Positions 31,342 to 42,411 of a stretch of DNA of 64,000 bases are shown piece after piece. The position numbers were made by a program, and so were the translations under genes. This DNA is from Gammaproteobacteria bacterium (GTDB lineage Bacteria; Pseudomonadota; Gammaproteobacteria; Porifericomitales; Porifericomitaceae). The notes under the pieces are model-generated. The model was not told where the DNA came from. It made no database searches and saw only the letters and a program-made list of their open reading frames with translations. Where the stretch lies: assembly GCA_014238615.1 (NCBI GenBank), contig JABAAT010000016.1, positions 1-64,000 of the forward strand, written 5' to 3'. Position 1 is the stretch's first letter, and every line of letters begins with the position of its first letter.

Positions 31342-32445
31342 TTGGAGCCGGTTCCCCAGGTGAATGGGCATGCAGCCCCGGGTGAATCCTTGGTTAAGAG
31401 CTGCCTGTCGCGGGTGGCGGCGACTTGGTGTGGGTTGGCTAACAACAGGGGAACCTTTGTATTGCAGGATGGTGTAGAGAAGGTCAGCATTGAGACTCCC
31501 GCCCGCCTGCACTTAGGTTTTTTAGATCTTCATGGCGGGTTGGGGCGCAGCTACGGCGGCCTGGGTATGGCCATTGATGGCTTTGGAGTGCGCCTGGAGG
31601 CTTTCCCGGCGGCTGTTTGTGGTGCCACCGGCCCCGCCGCGCCGCGCGCCGCCCGCGTTGCCGGGAAAGTATGCGCCGCGTTGCAGCTGCGTGGCGCCGT
31701 ACACATCCGCATTCAGGAAGCCATCCCGCCTCACGTGGGCCTGGGTTCCGGCACCCAGTTAGACTTGGCGGTGGCGCGCGCTATCCTGGAACTCTGGTCC
31801 TTGTCCGTGCCCCTGTGCGGACTGGGCTTGGATATTGGACGCCGCAGCCGCTCCGGCATCGGCATGGGGGTCTTCGATCAGGGGGGCCTGGTGGTGGACG
31901 GTGGTTATGGAGAGGAGAGCAGCGCACCCCCCGTACTCTGCAGGCTGGAGGTTCCCGCTTCCTGGCGTTTCCTGCTCGTGCGGGAACGCTGTGACACGCC
32001 TTACTGCGGCGACCGCGAACGCCAGGCGTTTAACAGGCTGGGGCGCATGTCGGAGGAAGGCGCCGGCAGGCTGTGCCGCCTGGTGTTGATGGGTGTCTTG
32101 CCGGCGGTTTGCGAGAGAAACTGCGCTACTTTTGGACGCGCCTTATCCAGCCTGCAGGAGGGCATGGGAGCTCATTTTTCCTCGGTGCAGGGCGGCAGCT
32201 TCAGCAGCGCTGCAGTGGCCGGGGCGTTGCGTTGGTTGCGCCGCCACGGTGCCCTGGGTATCGGTCAGAGTTCTTGGGGACCCACCGGTTACGCGGTTTA
32301 CCCGGATCCGGAGTCTGCGGACGCGGCGCGGGAGCATTTTGAGCGACACCACGGCTCCGAGGGCGGGTTGCAGTTGCAGGTGGTGGCGGCGCGCAATACC
32401 GGCGCCTGTGTCCGGCGCCACGGCGTGCGCGCGGTGAGCGCCTGA
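31342..32445 (+). CDS. beta-ribofuranosylaminobenzene 5'-phosphate (beta-RFAP) synthase, tetrahydromethanopterin biosynthesis
   Basis: SIETPARLHLGFLDLHGGLGRSYGGLGMAID, PPHVGLGSGTQLDLAVARAI (GHMP-like), RRSRSGIGMGVFDQGGLVVDGG; adjacent to fhc. True start may be near 31462. Confidence 0.9.
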   Translation: MEPVPQVNGHAAPGESLVKSCLSRVAATWCGLANNRGTFVLQDGVEKVSIETPARLHLGFLDLHGGLGRSYGGLGMAIDGFGVRLEAFPAAVCGATGPAAPRAARVAGKVCAALQLRGAVHIRIQEAIPPHVGLGSGTQLDLAVARAILELWSLSVPLCGLGLDIGRRSRSGIGMGVFDQGGLVVDGGYGEESSAPPVLCRLEVPASWRFLLVRERCDTPYCGDRERQAFNRLGRMSEEGAGRLCRLVLMGVLPAVCERNCATFGRALSSLQEGMGAHFSSVQGGSFSSAAVAGALRWLRRHGALGIGQSSWGPTGYAVYPDPESADAAREHFERHHGSEGGLQLQVVAARNTGACVRRHGVRAVSA

Positions 32446-32464
32446 ATCAAAAATCAGGCCTGAG

Positions 32465-32482
32465 TACCAGGAATACCTGGTA
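32465..32482. other. perfect 7-bp inverted repeat TACCAGG-AATA-CCTGGTA after the beta-RFAP synthase gene (possible 3' stem-loop)
   Basis: Read directly; no T-tract follows, so terminator status is unclear. Confidence 0.5.
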
Positions 32483-32679
32483 ATGAAAACCTGCTGTAGA
32501 TCAAGGCATCGGCACTGTCTTCAGGCTTGTCAGGAGCACGCACTTGCAGGCCCGCCGCCCCCATGGCAGGTTGTCTTTTTCGGGCTGTCTTTTTCGTTTG
32601 GGAGTGAACCTGCTGATGCAGGGGCAAAAGCCTGTGACAAAAGCCTGTTGGGTGCGATAGGGGTGCGCCCGGGTTTTTT

Positions 32680-32721
32680 GACAGGCCCCGGGACAGGCCC
32701 CGGGACACGAGGGGACACGAG
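32680..32721. repeat. two short tandem repeats: (g)acaggccccggg x2 then acacgagggg/acacgag
   Basis: Adjacent copies visible between convergent genes. Confidence 0.85.
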
Positions 32722-32774
32722 AAGTGCGGCACAGTTTCCGGGGCCGCTTCGAGCCCGGACTTGTGGAAGAGAGA

Positions 32775-33752
32775 TCAGCCCAGGGCGGTGCTTTTTTCCC
32801 CTTCCAACTCCCGGCGGGTGCGTTCCATGCGCTCCCTGCTGTAGGAGCTGATCGGCAGGTCCGGGACAATGTGGTAGCGGCCCCCGCTGCAGGTGACGGG
32901 GAAGGAATAGACGAGACCTTCGGGGATGCCGTAGCTGCCGTCGCTGGGGACAGCCATGCTGGTCCAGTCACCTGCGGGAGTGTTTTCCCTCCACAGGCGC
33001 ATATGCTGAATGGCGGCGTTCGCGGCCGAAGCCGCGCTCGAGGCGCCGCGCACCTTGATGATCTCAGCGCCGCGCTGGGCCACGGCGGGGATGAACTCTT
33101 TTTCCACCCAGTCCGCATCGAGGCTTTCCAGAAGCGGCCTGCCGTCTACGAGGGCGTGGCTGAGGTCTGGGTACTGGGTGCCGGAGTGGTTACCCCAGAC
33201 GCAGAGGCGGCGCAGCAGGCTGACCGGCTGTTGGAGCTTGTCGGCGACCTTGGCCAGGGCGCGGTTATGGTCCAGGCGGGTCATGGCGGTGAAGTTCCGG
33301 GCGGGCAGATCGGGAGCGTGCCGCTGAGCGACCAGGGCATTGGTGTTGGCCGGGTTGCCAACCACCAGCACCCTGGTCTCACTTGTCGCGTGTTCGTTCA
33401 GGGCGCGGCCCTGGGTCTTGAAGATGTCGGTGTTCTGGAGCAGCAGGTCGCTGCGCTCCATGCCCGCGCCGCGCGGTTTGGCGCCCACCAGGAAGGCGAG
33501 GTCCACATCTCTGAAGCCTGCCCCGAGATCGTCAGTGGTGACGATGTCTCGTAATTCCGGGAAGGCGCAGTCTTCCAGCTCCATGCGTACGCCCCGCAGC
33601 GCGGGCAGGGCGGCCGGTATTTCTACGAGGTGCAGGATGAGCGGCTGCCCGGCGCCGAGCAACTCCCCGGAGGCGATACGGAAGACCAGGGCGTAACCGA
33701 TTTGCCCGGAGGCCCCGGTGACTGCCACGCGTAACGGCGGCCGGGCGTTCAC
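32775..33752 (-). CDS. mdh: malate dehydrogenase
   Basis: [50 protein letters not shown] motifs. Confidence 0.96.
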   Translation of the reverse strand: MNARPPLRVAVTGASGQIGYALVFRIASGELLGAGQPLILHLVEIPAALPALRGVRMELEDCAFPELRDIVTTDDLGAGFRDVDLAFLVGAKPRGAGMERSDLLLQNTDIFKTQGRALNEHATSETRVLVVGNPANTNALVAQRHAPDLPARNFTAMTRLDHNRALAKVADKLQQPVSLLRRLCVWGNHSGTQYPDLSHALVDGRPLLESLDADWVEKEFIPAVAQRGAEIIKVRGASSAASAANAAIQHMRLWRENTPAGDWTSMAVPSDGSYGIPEGLVYSFPVTCSGGRYHIVPDLPISSYSRERMERTRRELEGEKSTALG

Positions 33753-35068
33753 GAGCGCTTTTTCCGGGCCGGACCGTCGCGCTGCTCAATGGGTACGTAG
33801 GAGCGCTTTTCGCTGCCGATGTAGAGTTGTCGAGGGCGGCCGATACGAAAATCCGGATCGGCGACCATCTCCAGCCAGTGCGCGATCCAGCCAGCGGAGC
33901 GGCCCAGCGCGAAGATCACGGTGAACATGGAAGTAGGGATGCCCAGCGCCTGCAGAATAATGCCGGAGTAGAAGTCCACGTTGGGATAGAGTTTGCGCTC
34001 TACGAAGTATTCGTCCTGGAGGGCGATTTCCTCCAGGCGCATGGCGATATCCAACAGGGGCTGGTTGATACCTTGCAGTTCGTTCAGCAGTTCGTGGCAG
34101 GCCTTGCGAATGATGGCGGCGCGCGGGTCGTAGTTTTTATAGACCCGGTGGCCGAAGCCCATGAGCCGGAAAGGATCGGACTTGTTCTTGGCGCGCTCAA
34201 TAAATTTCGGAATGTGCCGGGGGTGCTGAATGTCATTCAACATGCGGACGACGGCCTCGTTCGCGCCGCCGTGAGCGCGGCCCCAAAGCGTCACGCAGCC
34301 AGCCGAAATACAGGCGAAAGGATTCGCCTCGGCGCTGCCGGCCAGGCGCACGGTGGAGGTGCTGGCGTTCTGTTCGTGATCGGCATGCAGGATCAGCAGT
34401 TTCTCCAGGGCCTTGCAGGCCAGCGGGATGGTTTCGTAGGGCAGGTGCGGCCGGGTGAACATCATCTTCAGGAAGTTTTCCATGTAGCCGAGTTCCGGCC
34501 AGGCGTAGGCGAAGGGATGTCCCATCGAGTGCTTGTAGCAGTTGGCCGCCAGGATCGGCATCTTGGCGATGACGCGCCGGGCGGTGAGGTCGCGGTCATC
34601 CGGGTCGTTAATGTCCAGCGCTTCGTGGTAGTAGGAGGAGAGGGCGCCGGTGACGCCGACCATGATGGACATGGGATGGGCGTCGTAGAGGTAGCCGGAA
34701 TAGAAGCGCAGCAGGTGCTCATGGACGACGCTGCGTTCGCGAATCTGGTTCTGGAAGTCAGTCATTTGGTTGCTGGTGGGCAGTGTGCCGTACAGCAGCA
34801 GGTAACAGACTTCCAGGTAGTTGCTGTGCTCCGCGAGCTGCTCAATGGGGTAGCCGCGGTGTCTCAGAATGCCCGCCTCACCGTCCAGGAAGGTGATCGA
34901 GCTGCGGCAGGAAGCGGTGGAGAGGAAGCCGGGGTCCAGGGCGAACATGCCTAATTCCCGGTAGATTGCGCTGGCGTCCACAACATCCGGCCCGTTGGTG
35001 CCGGACAGCACCGGGCATTCTATTTTTTTGCCGGTGGCGTTATCAATGATAGTCACGGTGCGGCTCAT
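33749..35068 (-). CDS. gltA: citrate synthase
   Basis: [66 protein letters not shown]. Confidence 0.97.
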   Translation of the reverse strand: MSRTVTIIDNATGKKIECPVLSGTNGPDVVDASAIYRELGMFALDPGFLSTASCRSSITFLDGEAGILRHRGYPIEQLAEHSNYLEVCYLLLYGTLPTSNQMTDFQNQIRERSVVHEHLLRFYSGYLYDAHPMSIMVGVTGALSSYYHEALDINDPDDRDLTARRVIAKMPILAANCYKHSMGHPFAYAWPELGYMENFLKMMFTRPHLPYETIPLACKALEKLLILHADHEQNASTSTVRLAGSAEANPFACISAGCVTLWGRAHGGANEAVVRMLNDIQHPRHIPKFIERAKNKSDPFRLMGFGHRVYKNYDPRAAIIRKACHELLNELQGINQPLLDIAMRLEEIALQDEYFVERKLYPNVDFYSGIILQALGIPTSMFTVIFALGRSAGWIAHWLEMVADPDFRIGRPRQLYIGSEKRSYVPIEQRDGPARKKRS

Positions 35069-35214
35069 GCGCGATACTCCGGGTCAGCATTTTTAACAAG
35101 AAAAAATCGATTTGCCCCTGGATACCTTAAGTCTGAATCCCTTGGTTCGTAATCCTTTAGCCTGGCTGGACAGGGTGGGGCCGGCGGCGCCGGTGCCTGA
35201 GACTGGACGGGCCA

Positions 35215-35228
35215 TGCATTGCAATGCA
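35215..35228. promoter_or_regulatory. 14-bp perfect palindrome TGCATTGCAATGCA in the divergent gltA/sucA region (candidate operator)
   Basis: Perfect dyad in the intergenic region; function inferred. Confidence 0.35.
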
Positions 35229-35447
35229 GCATTTTGCCCCGGATAATGGGTAATTGCAAGCACTCCGGGATACCGATGGGGGAGCCGGCGGCGTTTTCGG
35301 TGTGCAAAAGACGGCGCGGCGGGTTTTCCGGCGCGGGAGCGATTCGGGTTAGGCTTGCTGCTGATGAAGCCTGGTATCGCCCCCGGTCGCGGCGGGAACA
35401 AGGTCTGCCGGGCGGTTGCCTGGTGTCAAGCGGTGGAGAGCAGGGTT

Positions 35448-38204
35448 ATGAGTCATGAACCATCTTACGTAAACGCGGTCTATTTAGAGCAGCTGTTGGA
35501 GCGCCTGCGGACCGACCCTGAGAGCCTTTCCCCCGATTGGCGCCGTTGGTTTGATACGTTGGAGCGGGACGGCCCCGGGGGGGCGCGGGAAGACGATGCG
35601 CATATCGCCTGGGAAGAGCGTAAGCAGGTGGGTGTGCTGCAGTTGATCAACGCCCACCGTTTCCGCGGCCATGAGGCGGCTGATTTGAATCCTTTGCGGC
35701 ACGTGGAGCGTGCGCGCGTGGCAGAACTGGAGCCGGCGTACCATGGCTTGGACGCAGCGGACCTGGATCGGGTCTTTGACAGCGGCTCGTTATTCGGCCT
35801 GGAGCGGGCGACCCTGCGTGAGATCCTGGAGCGGGTCAGCGGCGTGTATTGTGGCCGCATCGGCGCTGAGTACATGCACATCAACGATACCGAGGAGAAG
35901 CGCTGGTTCCAGGAGCGCCTGGAAGCCGGGTTTCCCTGGCCGCGCCCGGCACCCGAGGAGCGCTTGCACATCCTGGAGCGCCTGACCGCGGCACAATCCC
36001 TGGAGCAGTTCCTGGCTACCCGCTACGCGGGGCAGAAACGCTTTTCCCTGGAAGGAGGCGAGAGCCTGATCCCGCTGCTGGACAGCCTGGTGAGTGATGC
36101 CGGCAGGCTCAAGATGCAGGAATTTGTCATCGCCATGGCGCATCGAGGGCGGCTCAATGTATTGGTGAACATTATCGGCAAGAATCCGGCGGTGCTGTGC
36201 GGTGAATTCGAGGGGAACGGGCACAGCGTGGGGGCCGGGGACGTCAAGTACCACCTGGGTTATTCCTCCGATGTCCGCACCGCTTCCGGTTCCATTCACC
36301 TGACCCTGGCGTTCAATCCCTCGCACCTGGAGATCGTCGCGCCGGTGGTGGAAGGTTCGGTGCGCGCCCGCCAGGAGCGCATCGGCGCGCTGGGGCAGCA
36401 GCGCGCCCTGCCGGTGTTGATCCATGGTGATGCGGCCTTCGCCGGCCAGGGTGTGGTGATGGAGACCTTCAATCTTTCACAGACCCGCGGCTATTCCACC
36501 GGCGGCACCCTGCACATCATCATCAACAACCAGATCGGCTTTACCACCAGTGATGTGCGGGACGCACGCTCCACTCCGTACTGCACCGATGTCGCGAAGC
36601 TGGTGCAGGCGCCCATTCTCCACGTCAATGCCGACGACCCCGAGGCCCTGTTGTTTATCGGCAAACTGGCCCTGGATTACCGCATGCACTTTCACAGGGA
36701 TGTGGTGATTGACATGGTCTGTTACCGGCGCCATGGGCACAGCGAGGTGGACGAGCCTTCCGTCACCCAGCCTGTCATGTACCAGCAGGTGCGCGCCCAT
36801 CCCGGCACCCTGAAACTTTATAAGCAGCGTCTGCTCGAGGAAGGCGTGTTGGAGGAGGAGCGCCAGGAGCGTATGCGGCGGGATTACCTGGAGGCCCTGG
36901 AAGCGGGGCGCGTGGTGGCGGCACCGCAGGCGCCGGACAGCCATGCCGAGTGGCGCATCGACTACAGTGAATATGCTGGCAAGCCTTTGAATACGGCGAG
37001 CGATACCACGCTTGCGGAGACCGAGGTGCGGCGCCTGGGAGAGCGGCTCGTGGCGTTACCGGAAGCTTTTAAGCTGCATCCCAGCGTCCAGCGCATCCTG
37101 GCCCGGCGCGCCAGGATGGCGCACGGAGACCTGCCGGGGGACTGGGGTTTCGCCGAGACCCTGGCTTATGCCTCCCTGGTGGACCAGGGCTACCACGTGC
37201 GGGTTTCGGGACAGGATTGCTGCCGCGGCACCTTTTTCCATCGGCATGCGGTGTTGCATGAGCAGGAAGACGGAACCTGTCAAATCCCACTGGAAAGAAT
37301 ACGTCCCGGCCAGGGCAGGTTTTTGATCGTGAATTCCCCCCTTTCCGAGGAAGCCGTGCTGGCCTTTGAATACGGTTACAGCAGCGCCGAGCCGCGCGCG
37401 CTGGTGGTATGGGAGGCGCAGTTTGGTGATTTTGCGAACACCGCCCAAGTGGTTTTTGACCAGTTTCTGAGCTCCAGTGAGCGCAAGTGGGGGTTGTATT
37501 GCGGGCTGACGGTGTTGCTGCCGCACGGCTATGACGGCCAGGGTCCGGAGCATTCCTCGGCGCGCCTGGAGCGTTACCTGCAGTTATGCGCCGAGGAAAA
37601 TTTTCAGGTCTGCGTGCCCAGTAACGCGGCACAGATGTTTCACCTGCTGCGGCGCCAGGTGCTGCGGCCCTGCCGTAAACCGCTGCTGATCATGAGCCCG
37701 AAGAGCCTGCTGCGCCACGAGCCCTCCGCTTCGCCCCTGAAGCACTTCAGCGAGCGCGGCTTTCAGCCCGTGCTGGATGATCCGGATGCACCGGACCCGG
37801 GGCGCGCGCGGCGCCTGTTATTCTGTTGCGGCAAGGTCTACTATGAACTCACGAAGAAACGGCGTGAAGAAGGGCTTGAACATATCCCCATCCTGCGCAT
37901 TGAGCAGCTTTATCCTTTCCCCTCCGGGGAGGTGGAAGAACTGCTGCATAAATACAAGGCCGCCGCCGAAGTGATCTGGGTGCAGGAGGAACCGCGCAAC
38001 CAGGGCGCCTGGAATTACATCAAGTCGCGTCACAACATGTTGGGCCGGCTTGGCAGACACCAGCGCCTGGACTATGTCGGGCGGGAGGCCTCGGCCTCTC
38101 CGGCCACGGGTGCGCTGCGGCTGCATCAGCGGCAGCAGCAATGCATTTCGGAGCAGGCGCTGGAACTGGACGCGCATGTGGGTCTGCGCCGCAAGCGGGG
38201 CTGA
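35448..38204 (+). CDS. sucA: 2-oxoglutarate dehydrogenase E1 component
   Basis: [81 protein letters not shown]. Confidence 0.96.
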   Translation: MSHEPSYVNAVYLEQLLERLRTDPESLSPDWRRWFDTLERDGPGGAREDDAHIAWEERKQVGVLQLINAHRFRGHEAADLNPLRHVERARVAELEPAYHGLDAADLDRVFDSGSLFGLERATLREILERVSGVYCGRIGAEYMHINDTEEKRWFQERLEAGFPWPRPAPEERLHILERLTAAQSLEQFLATRYAGQKRFSLEGGESLIPLLDSLVSDAGRLKMQEFVIAMAHRGRLNVLVNIIGKNPAVLCGEFEGNGHSVGAGDVKYHLGYSSDVRTASGSIHLTLAFNPSHLEIVAPVVEGSVRARQERIGALGQQRALPVLIHGDAAFAGQGVVMETFNLSQTRGYSTGGTLHIIINNQIGFTTSDVRDARSTPYCTDVAKLVQAPILHVNADDPEALLFIGKLALDYRMHFHRDVVIDMVCYRRHGHSEVDEPSVTQPVMYQQVRAHPGTLKLYKQRLLEEGVLEEERQERMRRDYLEALEAGRVVAAPQAPDSHAEWRIDYSEYAGKPLNTASDTTLAETEVRRLGERLVALPEAFKLHPSVQRILARRARMAHGDLPGDWGFAETLAYASLVDQGYHVRVSGQDCCRGTFFHRHAVLHEQEDGTCQIPLERIRPGQGRFLIVNSPLSEEAVLAFEYGYSSAEPRALVVWEAQFGDFANTAQVVFDQFLSSSERKWGLYCGLTVLLPHGYDGQGPEHSSARLERYLQLCAEENFQVCVPSNAAQMFHLLRRQVLRPCRKPLLIMSPKSLLRHEPSASPLKHFSERGFQPVLDDPDAPDPGRARRLLFCCGKVYYELTKKRREEGLEHIPILRIEQLYPFPSGEVEELLHKYKAAAEVIWVQEEPRNQGAWNYIKSRHNMLGRLGRHQRLDYVGREASASPATGALRLHQRQQQCISEQALELDAHVGLRRKRG

Positions 38205-38253
38205 TCCGGAACGTGCGGTCGGAAATTGGACAGCAAAGTGGAGTAACGGAGTC

Positions 38254-39579
38254 ATGCAGGTAGAAATCAAGGTGCCGACGCTGGCCGAGTCGGTCAGCGA
38301 GGCCAGAGTTTTGGACTGGCACAAGCAGGAGGGGGCCCCGGTGCAGCGCGGTGACAGCCTGGTGGATATCGAAACCGATAAGGTCACCCTGGAGTTGAGC
38401 GCGCCGGAGCATGGTGTGCTGGAGCGCATTCATAAGCAGCGCGGCGCGCGGGTGGACAGCGGTGAGTTGCTCGCCGTGCTGCGCACCGGGGAGGCCGCGG
38501 CCGCCGGAGCGGACGTCCCGGATGCCGTGGAACCGCGGGCAAGCGCCGTGACGCCGGTGCCGGAGGCCGCGGAGCCGAAGGCGGACTCCGTTGATCCCCA
38601 ACTTGCTTTAGAGCCGGCGCCGGTCACCCCCAAGCTTAGCCCCGCCGTGCGCGCGTTGCTGCGGGAGCATGATTTGGCGGCGGAGCAAGTGCCGATCATC
38701 GGGGGTGGGAAGCGCCTGAGAAAGAAGGACGTTCTGGCTTATCTAAAGACGCTACGGACGGACGGTGGCACCGTCGCCGAGCCCGTGGAGCCGCCGCCGG
38801 TACCTGCTCCGAAAGCGGACCCGGAGCCCGGTGCGGATTCCGGGGAGCTTGTTTCCACCCCCGCGGCGCCGTCGCGGGAGCGGCGCGTGGAACGCGTCCC
38901 CATGTCCGGATTGCGCCGTTACATTGCCCGGCGGCTCCTGCAGGCCCAGCGTGAGCACGTGATTCTCACCACCTTTAACGAAGTAGATATGCGGGACGTG
39001 CTGGAGTTACGCAAGAGTTACCGGGATGAATTCGAACGCCGCCACGGGGTACGTTTGGGCCTCATGTCCTTTTTCGTGCGGGCGGTGGTGGGCGCCTTGC
39101 GGCGCTTCCCCCTGTTGAACGCCTCGGTGGAGGAGGATCACATCGTGCAGCATCACTATTTCGATATCGGTGTCGCGGTGAGCGTGCCGCGCGGCCTGGT
39201 GGTGCCGGTGCTGCGTGATGTGGATAGTTTGTCGCTCGCCGCCATTGAATGCGGCATCCGGGAATTCGCCTCGAAGGCGCGTGATTCCACCCTGAGCGCC
39301 GAAGAACTCAGCGGCGGCACCTTCACCGTCACCAACGGCGGCGTTTTTGGCTCCTTGCTGTCCACCCCGATCCTGAATCCGCCGCAGAGCGGCATCCTCG
39401 GCATGCATAAAATTCAATCCCGCCCGGTGGCCGTGGCCGACCAGGTGGAGCTGCGGCCCATGATGTACCTGGCCCTGTCCTATGATCACCGTATCGTGGA
39501 TGGCCGGGAGGCGGTGGGCTTCCTGGTTGCGGTGAAAGAGCAACTGGAGGATCCCGCGCGCATGCTGCTGGAGCTCTGA
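38254..39579 (+). CDS. sucB: 2-oxoglutarate dehydrogenase E2 (dihydrolipoyllysine-residue succinyltransferase)
   Basis: Lipoyl domain ([20 protein letters not shown]), E3-binding domain ([36 protein letters not shown]), catalytic [20 protein letters not shown]. Confidence 0.96.
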   Translation: MQVEIKVPTLAESVSEARVLDWHKQEGAPVQRGDSLVDIETDKVTLELSAPEHGVLERIHKQRGARVDSGELLAVLRTGEAAAAGADVPDAVEPRASAVTPVPEAAEPKADSVDPQLALEPAPVTPKLSPAVRALLREHDLAAEQVPIIGGGKRLRKKDVLAYLKTLRTDGGTVAEPVEPPPVPAPKADPEPGADSGELVSTPAAPSRERRVERVPMSGLRRYIARRLLQAQREHVILTTFNEVDMRDVLELRKSYRDEFERRHGVRLGLMSFFVRAVVGALRRFPLLNASVEEDHIVQHHYFDIGVAVSVPRGLVVPVLRDVDSLSLAAIECGIREFASKARDSTLSAEELSGGTFTVTNGGVFGSLLSTPILNPPQSGILGMHKIQSRPVAVADQVELRPMMYLALSYDHRIVDGREAVGFLVAVKEQLEDPARMLLEL

Positions 39580-39599
39580 GCGGCGCCCTTGCAGCGAAC

Positions 39600-41045
39600 A
39601 TGTCAGGAAGACACATGGAAAAATATGATGTTGTTGTGATTGGAGCGGGCCCGGGAGGCTACGTGGCCGCGATTCGCTGCGCCCAGCTTGGACTAAGCAC
39701 CGCCTGCGTGGAAAGCTGGCTGAATGTGCGCGGTCGCCCTGCGCTCGGCGGTACCTGCCTGAATGTCGGTTGCATCCCGTCCAAGGCGTTGCTGGATTCC
39801 TCTCACCTGTACATGGAGCTGCGTCGGCACGGTGCCGAGCACGGCATTCAGGCGCAGGATGTGACGGTGGACCTGGGGCGTATGATGGAACGCAAAAACA
39901 AGGTGGTGGACGACCTGACGCGGGGGGTGGCCGGCCTGTTTCGCAAGCACGGTGTGCAATGGCTGCGCGGCCACGGCCGCCTGTTGCCGGAGCGGCGCGT
40001 GGAAGTGACGCTGCTCGGCGAGCAGGCCGGCGAGCAGATACAGGTGCAGGCCGAACACGTGATTATCGCCACCGGCTCGGTGCCCGGCGCGTTGCCGGAA
40101 GCCCCGGTGAACAATGATTTACAGGTGGTGGATTCCACCGGAGCGCTGGCGTTTGATGCGGTGCCTGAAAACCTGGCGATCATCGGCGCCGGTGTCATCG
40201 GCCTGGAATTGGGCAGCGTCTGGAACCGTCTTGGCTCCAAGGTCGTGCTGCTGGAGGCGTTGCCGAGGCTGCTGCCGATGCTGGATGATGCGGTGTCCGG
40301 GGCACTCTCAAAACTGTTCAAGAACCAGGGCCTGGAGGTTCTCCTGGGGGCCCGGGTCAGCGCCACCAGGACGAAAAAACGGCGGGTCACGGTCAACTAC
40401 GAGCAGCAGGGGGAGAGTAAGAGCCTGGAAGTAGATCGCCTCATCGTGGCGGTGGGACGGCGCGCCAATACCGCCGGGCTGGGTCTCCAGGAATGTGGAG
40501 TCAACCTGGATGCGCATGGATATATCAAGGTGGATCGGCATTGCCGCAGCAGCTTACCGGGGGTGTACGCGCTGGGAGATGTGATCGGCGGACCGATGCT
40601 CGCCCACAAGGCATCCAAGGAAGGGACGATGGTCGCCGAGCTGATTGCCGGGAAGCGCCACAGTCCGGTGAATTACGACAGGGTGCCCTGGGTCATCTAT
40701 ACCTGGCCGGAGATCGCCTGGGCCGGCCTGACCGAAGAACAGGCCGAAGAGCGCGGCCACCGGTGCCGCAGCGGCCGCTTCCCGTTCCGGGCCAGCGGCC
40801 GGGCACGGGCCATGGGTTCCTGGGATGGCTTTGTCAAGGTGGTGGGCGAGGTGGAGACGGATCGCCTGTTAGGAGTGCAGGCTGTCGGTCCGAATGTCTC
40901 TGAACTCATCGCCGAGGTGGTGTTGGCCCTGGAGTTTGAAGCGAGTACGGAGGACCTGGCCCGCACCATCCATGCTCACCCGACGCTTTCCGAGGCACTC
41001 CACGAAGCCGCGCTGGCTGTCAGCGGCAGGGCGCTGCACGCATAG
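39600..41045 (+). CDS. lpd: dihydrolipoyl dehydrogenase
   Basis: YDVVVIGAGPGGYVAAIRCAQLGLSTACVE; GGTCLNVGCIPSKALL redox-active disulfide; C-terminal HAHPTLSEALHEAAL. Confidence 0.96.
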   Translation: MSGRHMEKYDVVVIGAGPGGYVAAIRCAQLGLSTACVESWLNVRGRPALGGTCLNVGCIPSKALLDSSHLYMELRRHGAEHGIQAQDVTVDLGRMMERKNKVVDDLTRGVAGLFRKHGVQWLRGHGRLLPERRVEVTLLGEQAGEQIQVQAEHVIIATGSVPGALPEAPVNNDLQVVDSTGALAFDAVPENLAIIGAGVIGLELGSVWNRLGSKVVLLEALPRLLPMLDDAVSGALSKLFKNQGLEVLLGARVSATRTKKRRVTVNYEQQGESKSLEVDRLIVAVGRRANTAGLGLQECGVNLDAHGYIKVDRHCRSSLPGVYALGDVIGGPMLAHKASKEGTMVAELIAGKRHSPVNYDRVPWVIYTWPEIAWAGLTEEQAEERGHRCRSGRFPFRASGRARAMGSWDGFVKVVGEVETDRLLGVQAVGPNVSELIAEVVLALEFEASTEDLARTIHAHPTLSEALHEAALAVSGRALHA

Positions 41046-41058
41046 CGAGCCGACCCCC

Positions 41059-41095
41059 GAGACCCGAACTGAGATCCGAACTTGAGATCCGAACT
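41059..41095. repeat. 12-bp tandem repeat gaga(c/t)ccgaact, 3 copies, abutting the mtaB stop codon
   Basis: Copies at 41059, 41071 and 41084 (1-nt spacer before the third). Confidence 0.9.
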
Positions 41096-42411
41096 CAGGC
41101 GGCCGCGGGGGTAGCCAGCAGAAAGCCGCCCTCCGGCGCCGCCGCCAGGCGCACTTCCTGGATTTCTCCCAGGGGCGCCCGCCAGCCGCGCGCCCGTACC
41201 GGCAGGTAATTCGGGGTATAGCCCAAAGATTCGCCCGAGGATTCACCCAGGGACTTATCCGTCTTTCCCTCGCGTCGTTGTTCCCACAGCACCGGCAGCA
41301 CACGGTCCTGGTGGCGGGCGATGAAATCCTCGCGCCGCCGGGCGGCCAGGGCCAGCAGCCACCGGCAACGCGCCTTGCGCTCATCCGCCGGAACCTGTTC
41401 CCCGAAGCCCGCCGCCGGTGTATCGGGACGCGGCGAATAGGGAAAGACATGGATGCCGGAGAAGTCCATGCGCTCGATGAAGCGCAGACTTTCCTGCCAG
41501 CGCGCCGCACTCTCCCCGGGGAAGCCGACGATGATGTCGGTGCTCACCGCCAGGTCCGGCACGCAATCCCGGGCGCGCGCAAGCAGCGCGGCGAAAGCGG
41601 TGCTGCGGCCGCGCCGCGCCATGCGCTTCAGCAGGGCGTCGCTGCCGCTCTGCAGGGGCAGATGCAGGTGCGGCATGAGGCGCCGCTCGGCCGCGAACAG
41701 CTCCAGCAACCGGGGCCGCAGTTCCCAGGGTTCCAGCGAGCCCAGGCGGATGCGCGGCACACCGGTCTCATTCAGCAGCAGGCGCAGCAGCTGCTCCAGG
41801 CACAAACCCAGGTCGCTGCCGTAAGCCCCCAGGTGGACGCCGCTGAGCACGATTTCCCTGGTGCCCGTGCTTGAAAGCTCCAGCACCTCGCGCAGAATGG
41901 CCTCGGCCGGACGGCTGCGTTCCTCCCCCCGGGCCACGGTGACGGTGCAGAAAGTGCAGCGATGGCGGCATCCGTCCTGCACCTTGATAAAGGCGCGGCG
42001 GCGCTTCAACGTCGGAGACGCGCAGGCAGCGGGCGAAGCGGAAGTTTCCAGGTCCAGTTTCTCCAGCACCTGCTGCACCAGTTGATCCTTTTGCGCATTG
42101 GACAGCACCAGGTCGGCTTCCTCCAGGGCCGTGGCCGAGGGCTCCAGGGTGGCGTAGCAGCCGGTCACCACGATCCGGGAGTGCGGATTGCCGCGCCGCG
42201 CCCGCCGCAGCAGCCGGCGTGACTTGCGGGCCGCCTCGGCGGTCACCGCGCAGCTGTTCAGGACCAGCAGCGAAGCCTGTTCTGGAGTGGGGCTCAGCCT
42301 CCAGCCGCCGCGCTGAAATTCCCGCCCCCATTGTGCGCTTTCGGCCTCGTTCAGGCGGCAGCCGAGGGTATAGAGGAAAACCCCCGGCGCTGCCTCGCTC
42401 TCAGTCTTCAC
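41095..42411 (-). CDS. mtaB: tRNA (N6-threonylcarbamoyladenosine(37)-C2)-methylthiotransferase MtaB-like
   Basis: YTLGCRLNEAES, VVTGCYATLEP, radical SAM CRHRCTFCTVTVARGEERSR, STDIIVGFPGESAARWQESL. Confidence 0.9.
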   Translation of the reverse strand: MKTESEAAPGVFLYTLGCRLNEAESAQWGREFQRGGWRLSPTPEQASLLVLNSCAVTAEAARKSRRLLRRARRGNPHSRIVVTGCYATLEPSATALEEADLVLSNAQKDQLVQQVLEKLDLETSASPAACASPTLKRRRAFIKVQDGCRHRCTFCTVTVARGEERSRPAEAILREVLELSSTGTREIVLSGVHLGAYGSDLGLCLEQLLRLLLNETGVPRIRLGSLEPWELRPRLLELFAAERRLMPHLHLPLQSGSDALLKRMARRGRSTAFAALLARARDCVPDLAVSTDIIVGFPGESAARWQESLRFIERMDFSGIHVFPYSPRPDTPAAGFGEQVPADERKARCRWLLALAARRREDFIARHQDRVLPVLWEQRREGKTDKSLGESSGESLGYTPNYLPVRARGWRAPLGEIQEVRLAAAPEGGFLLATPAAA

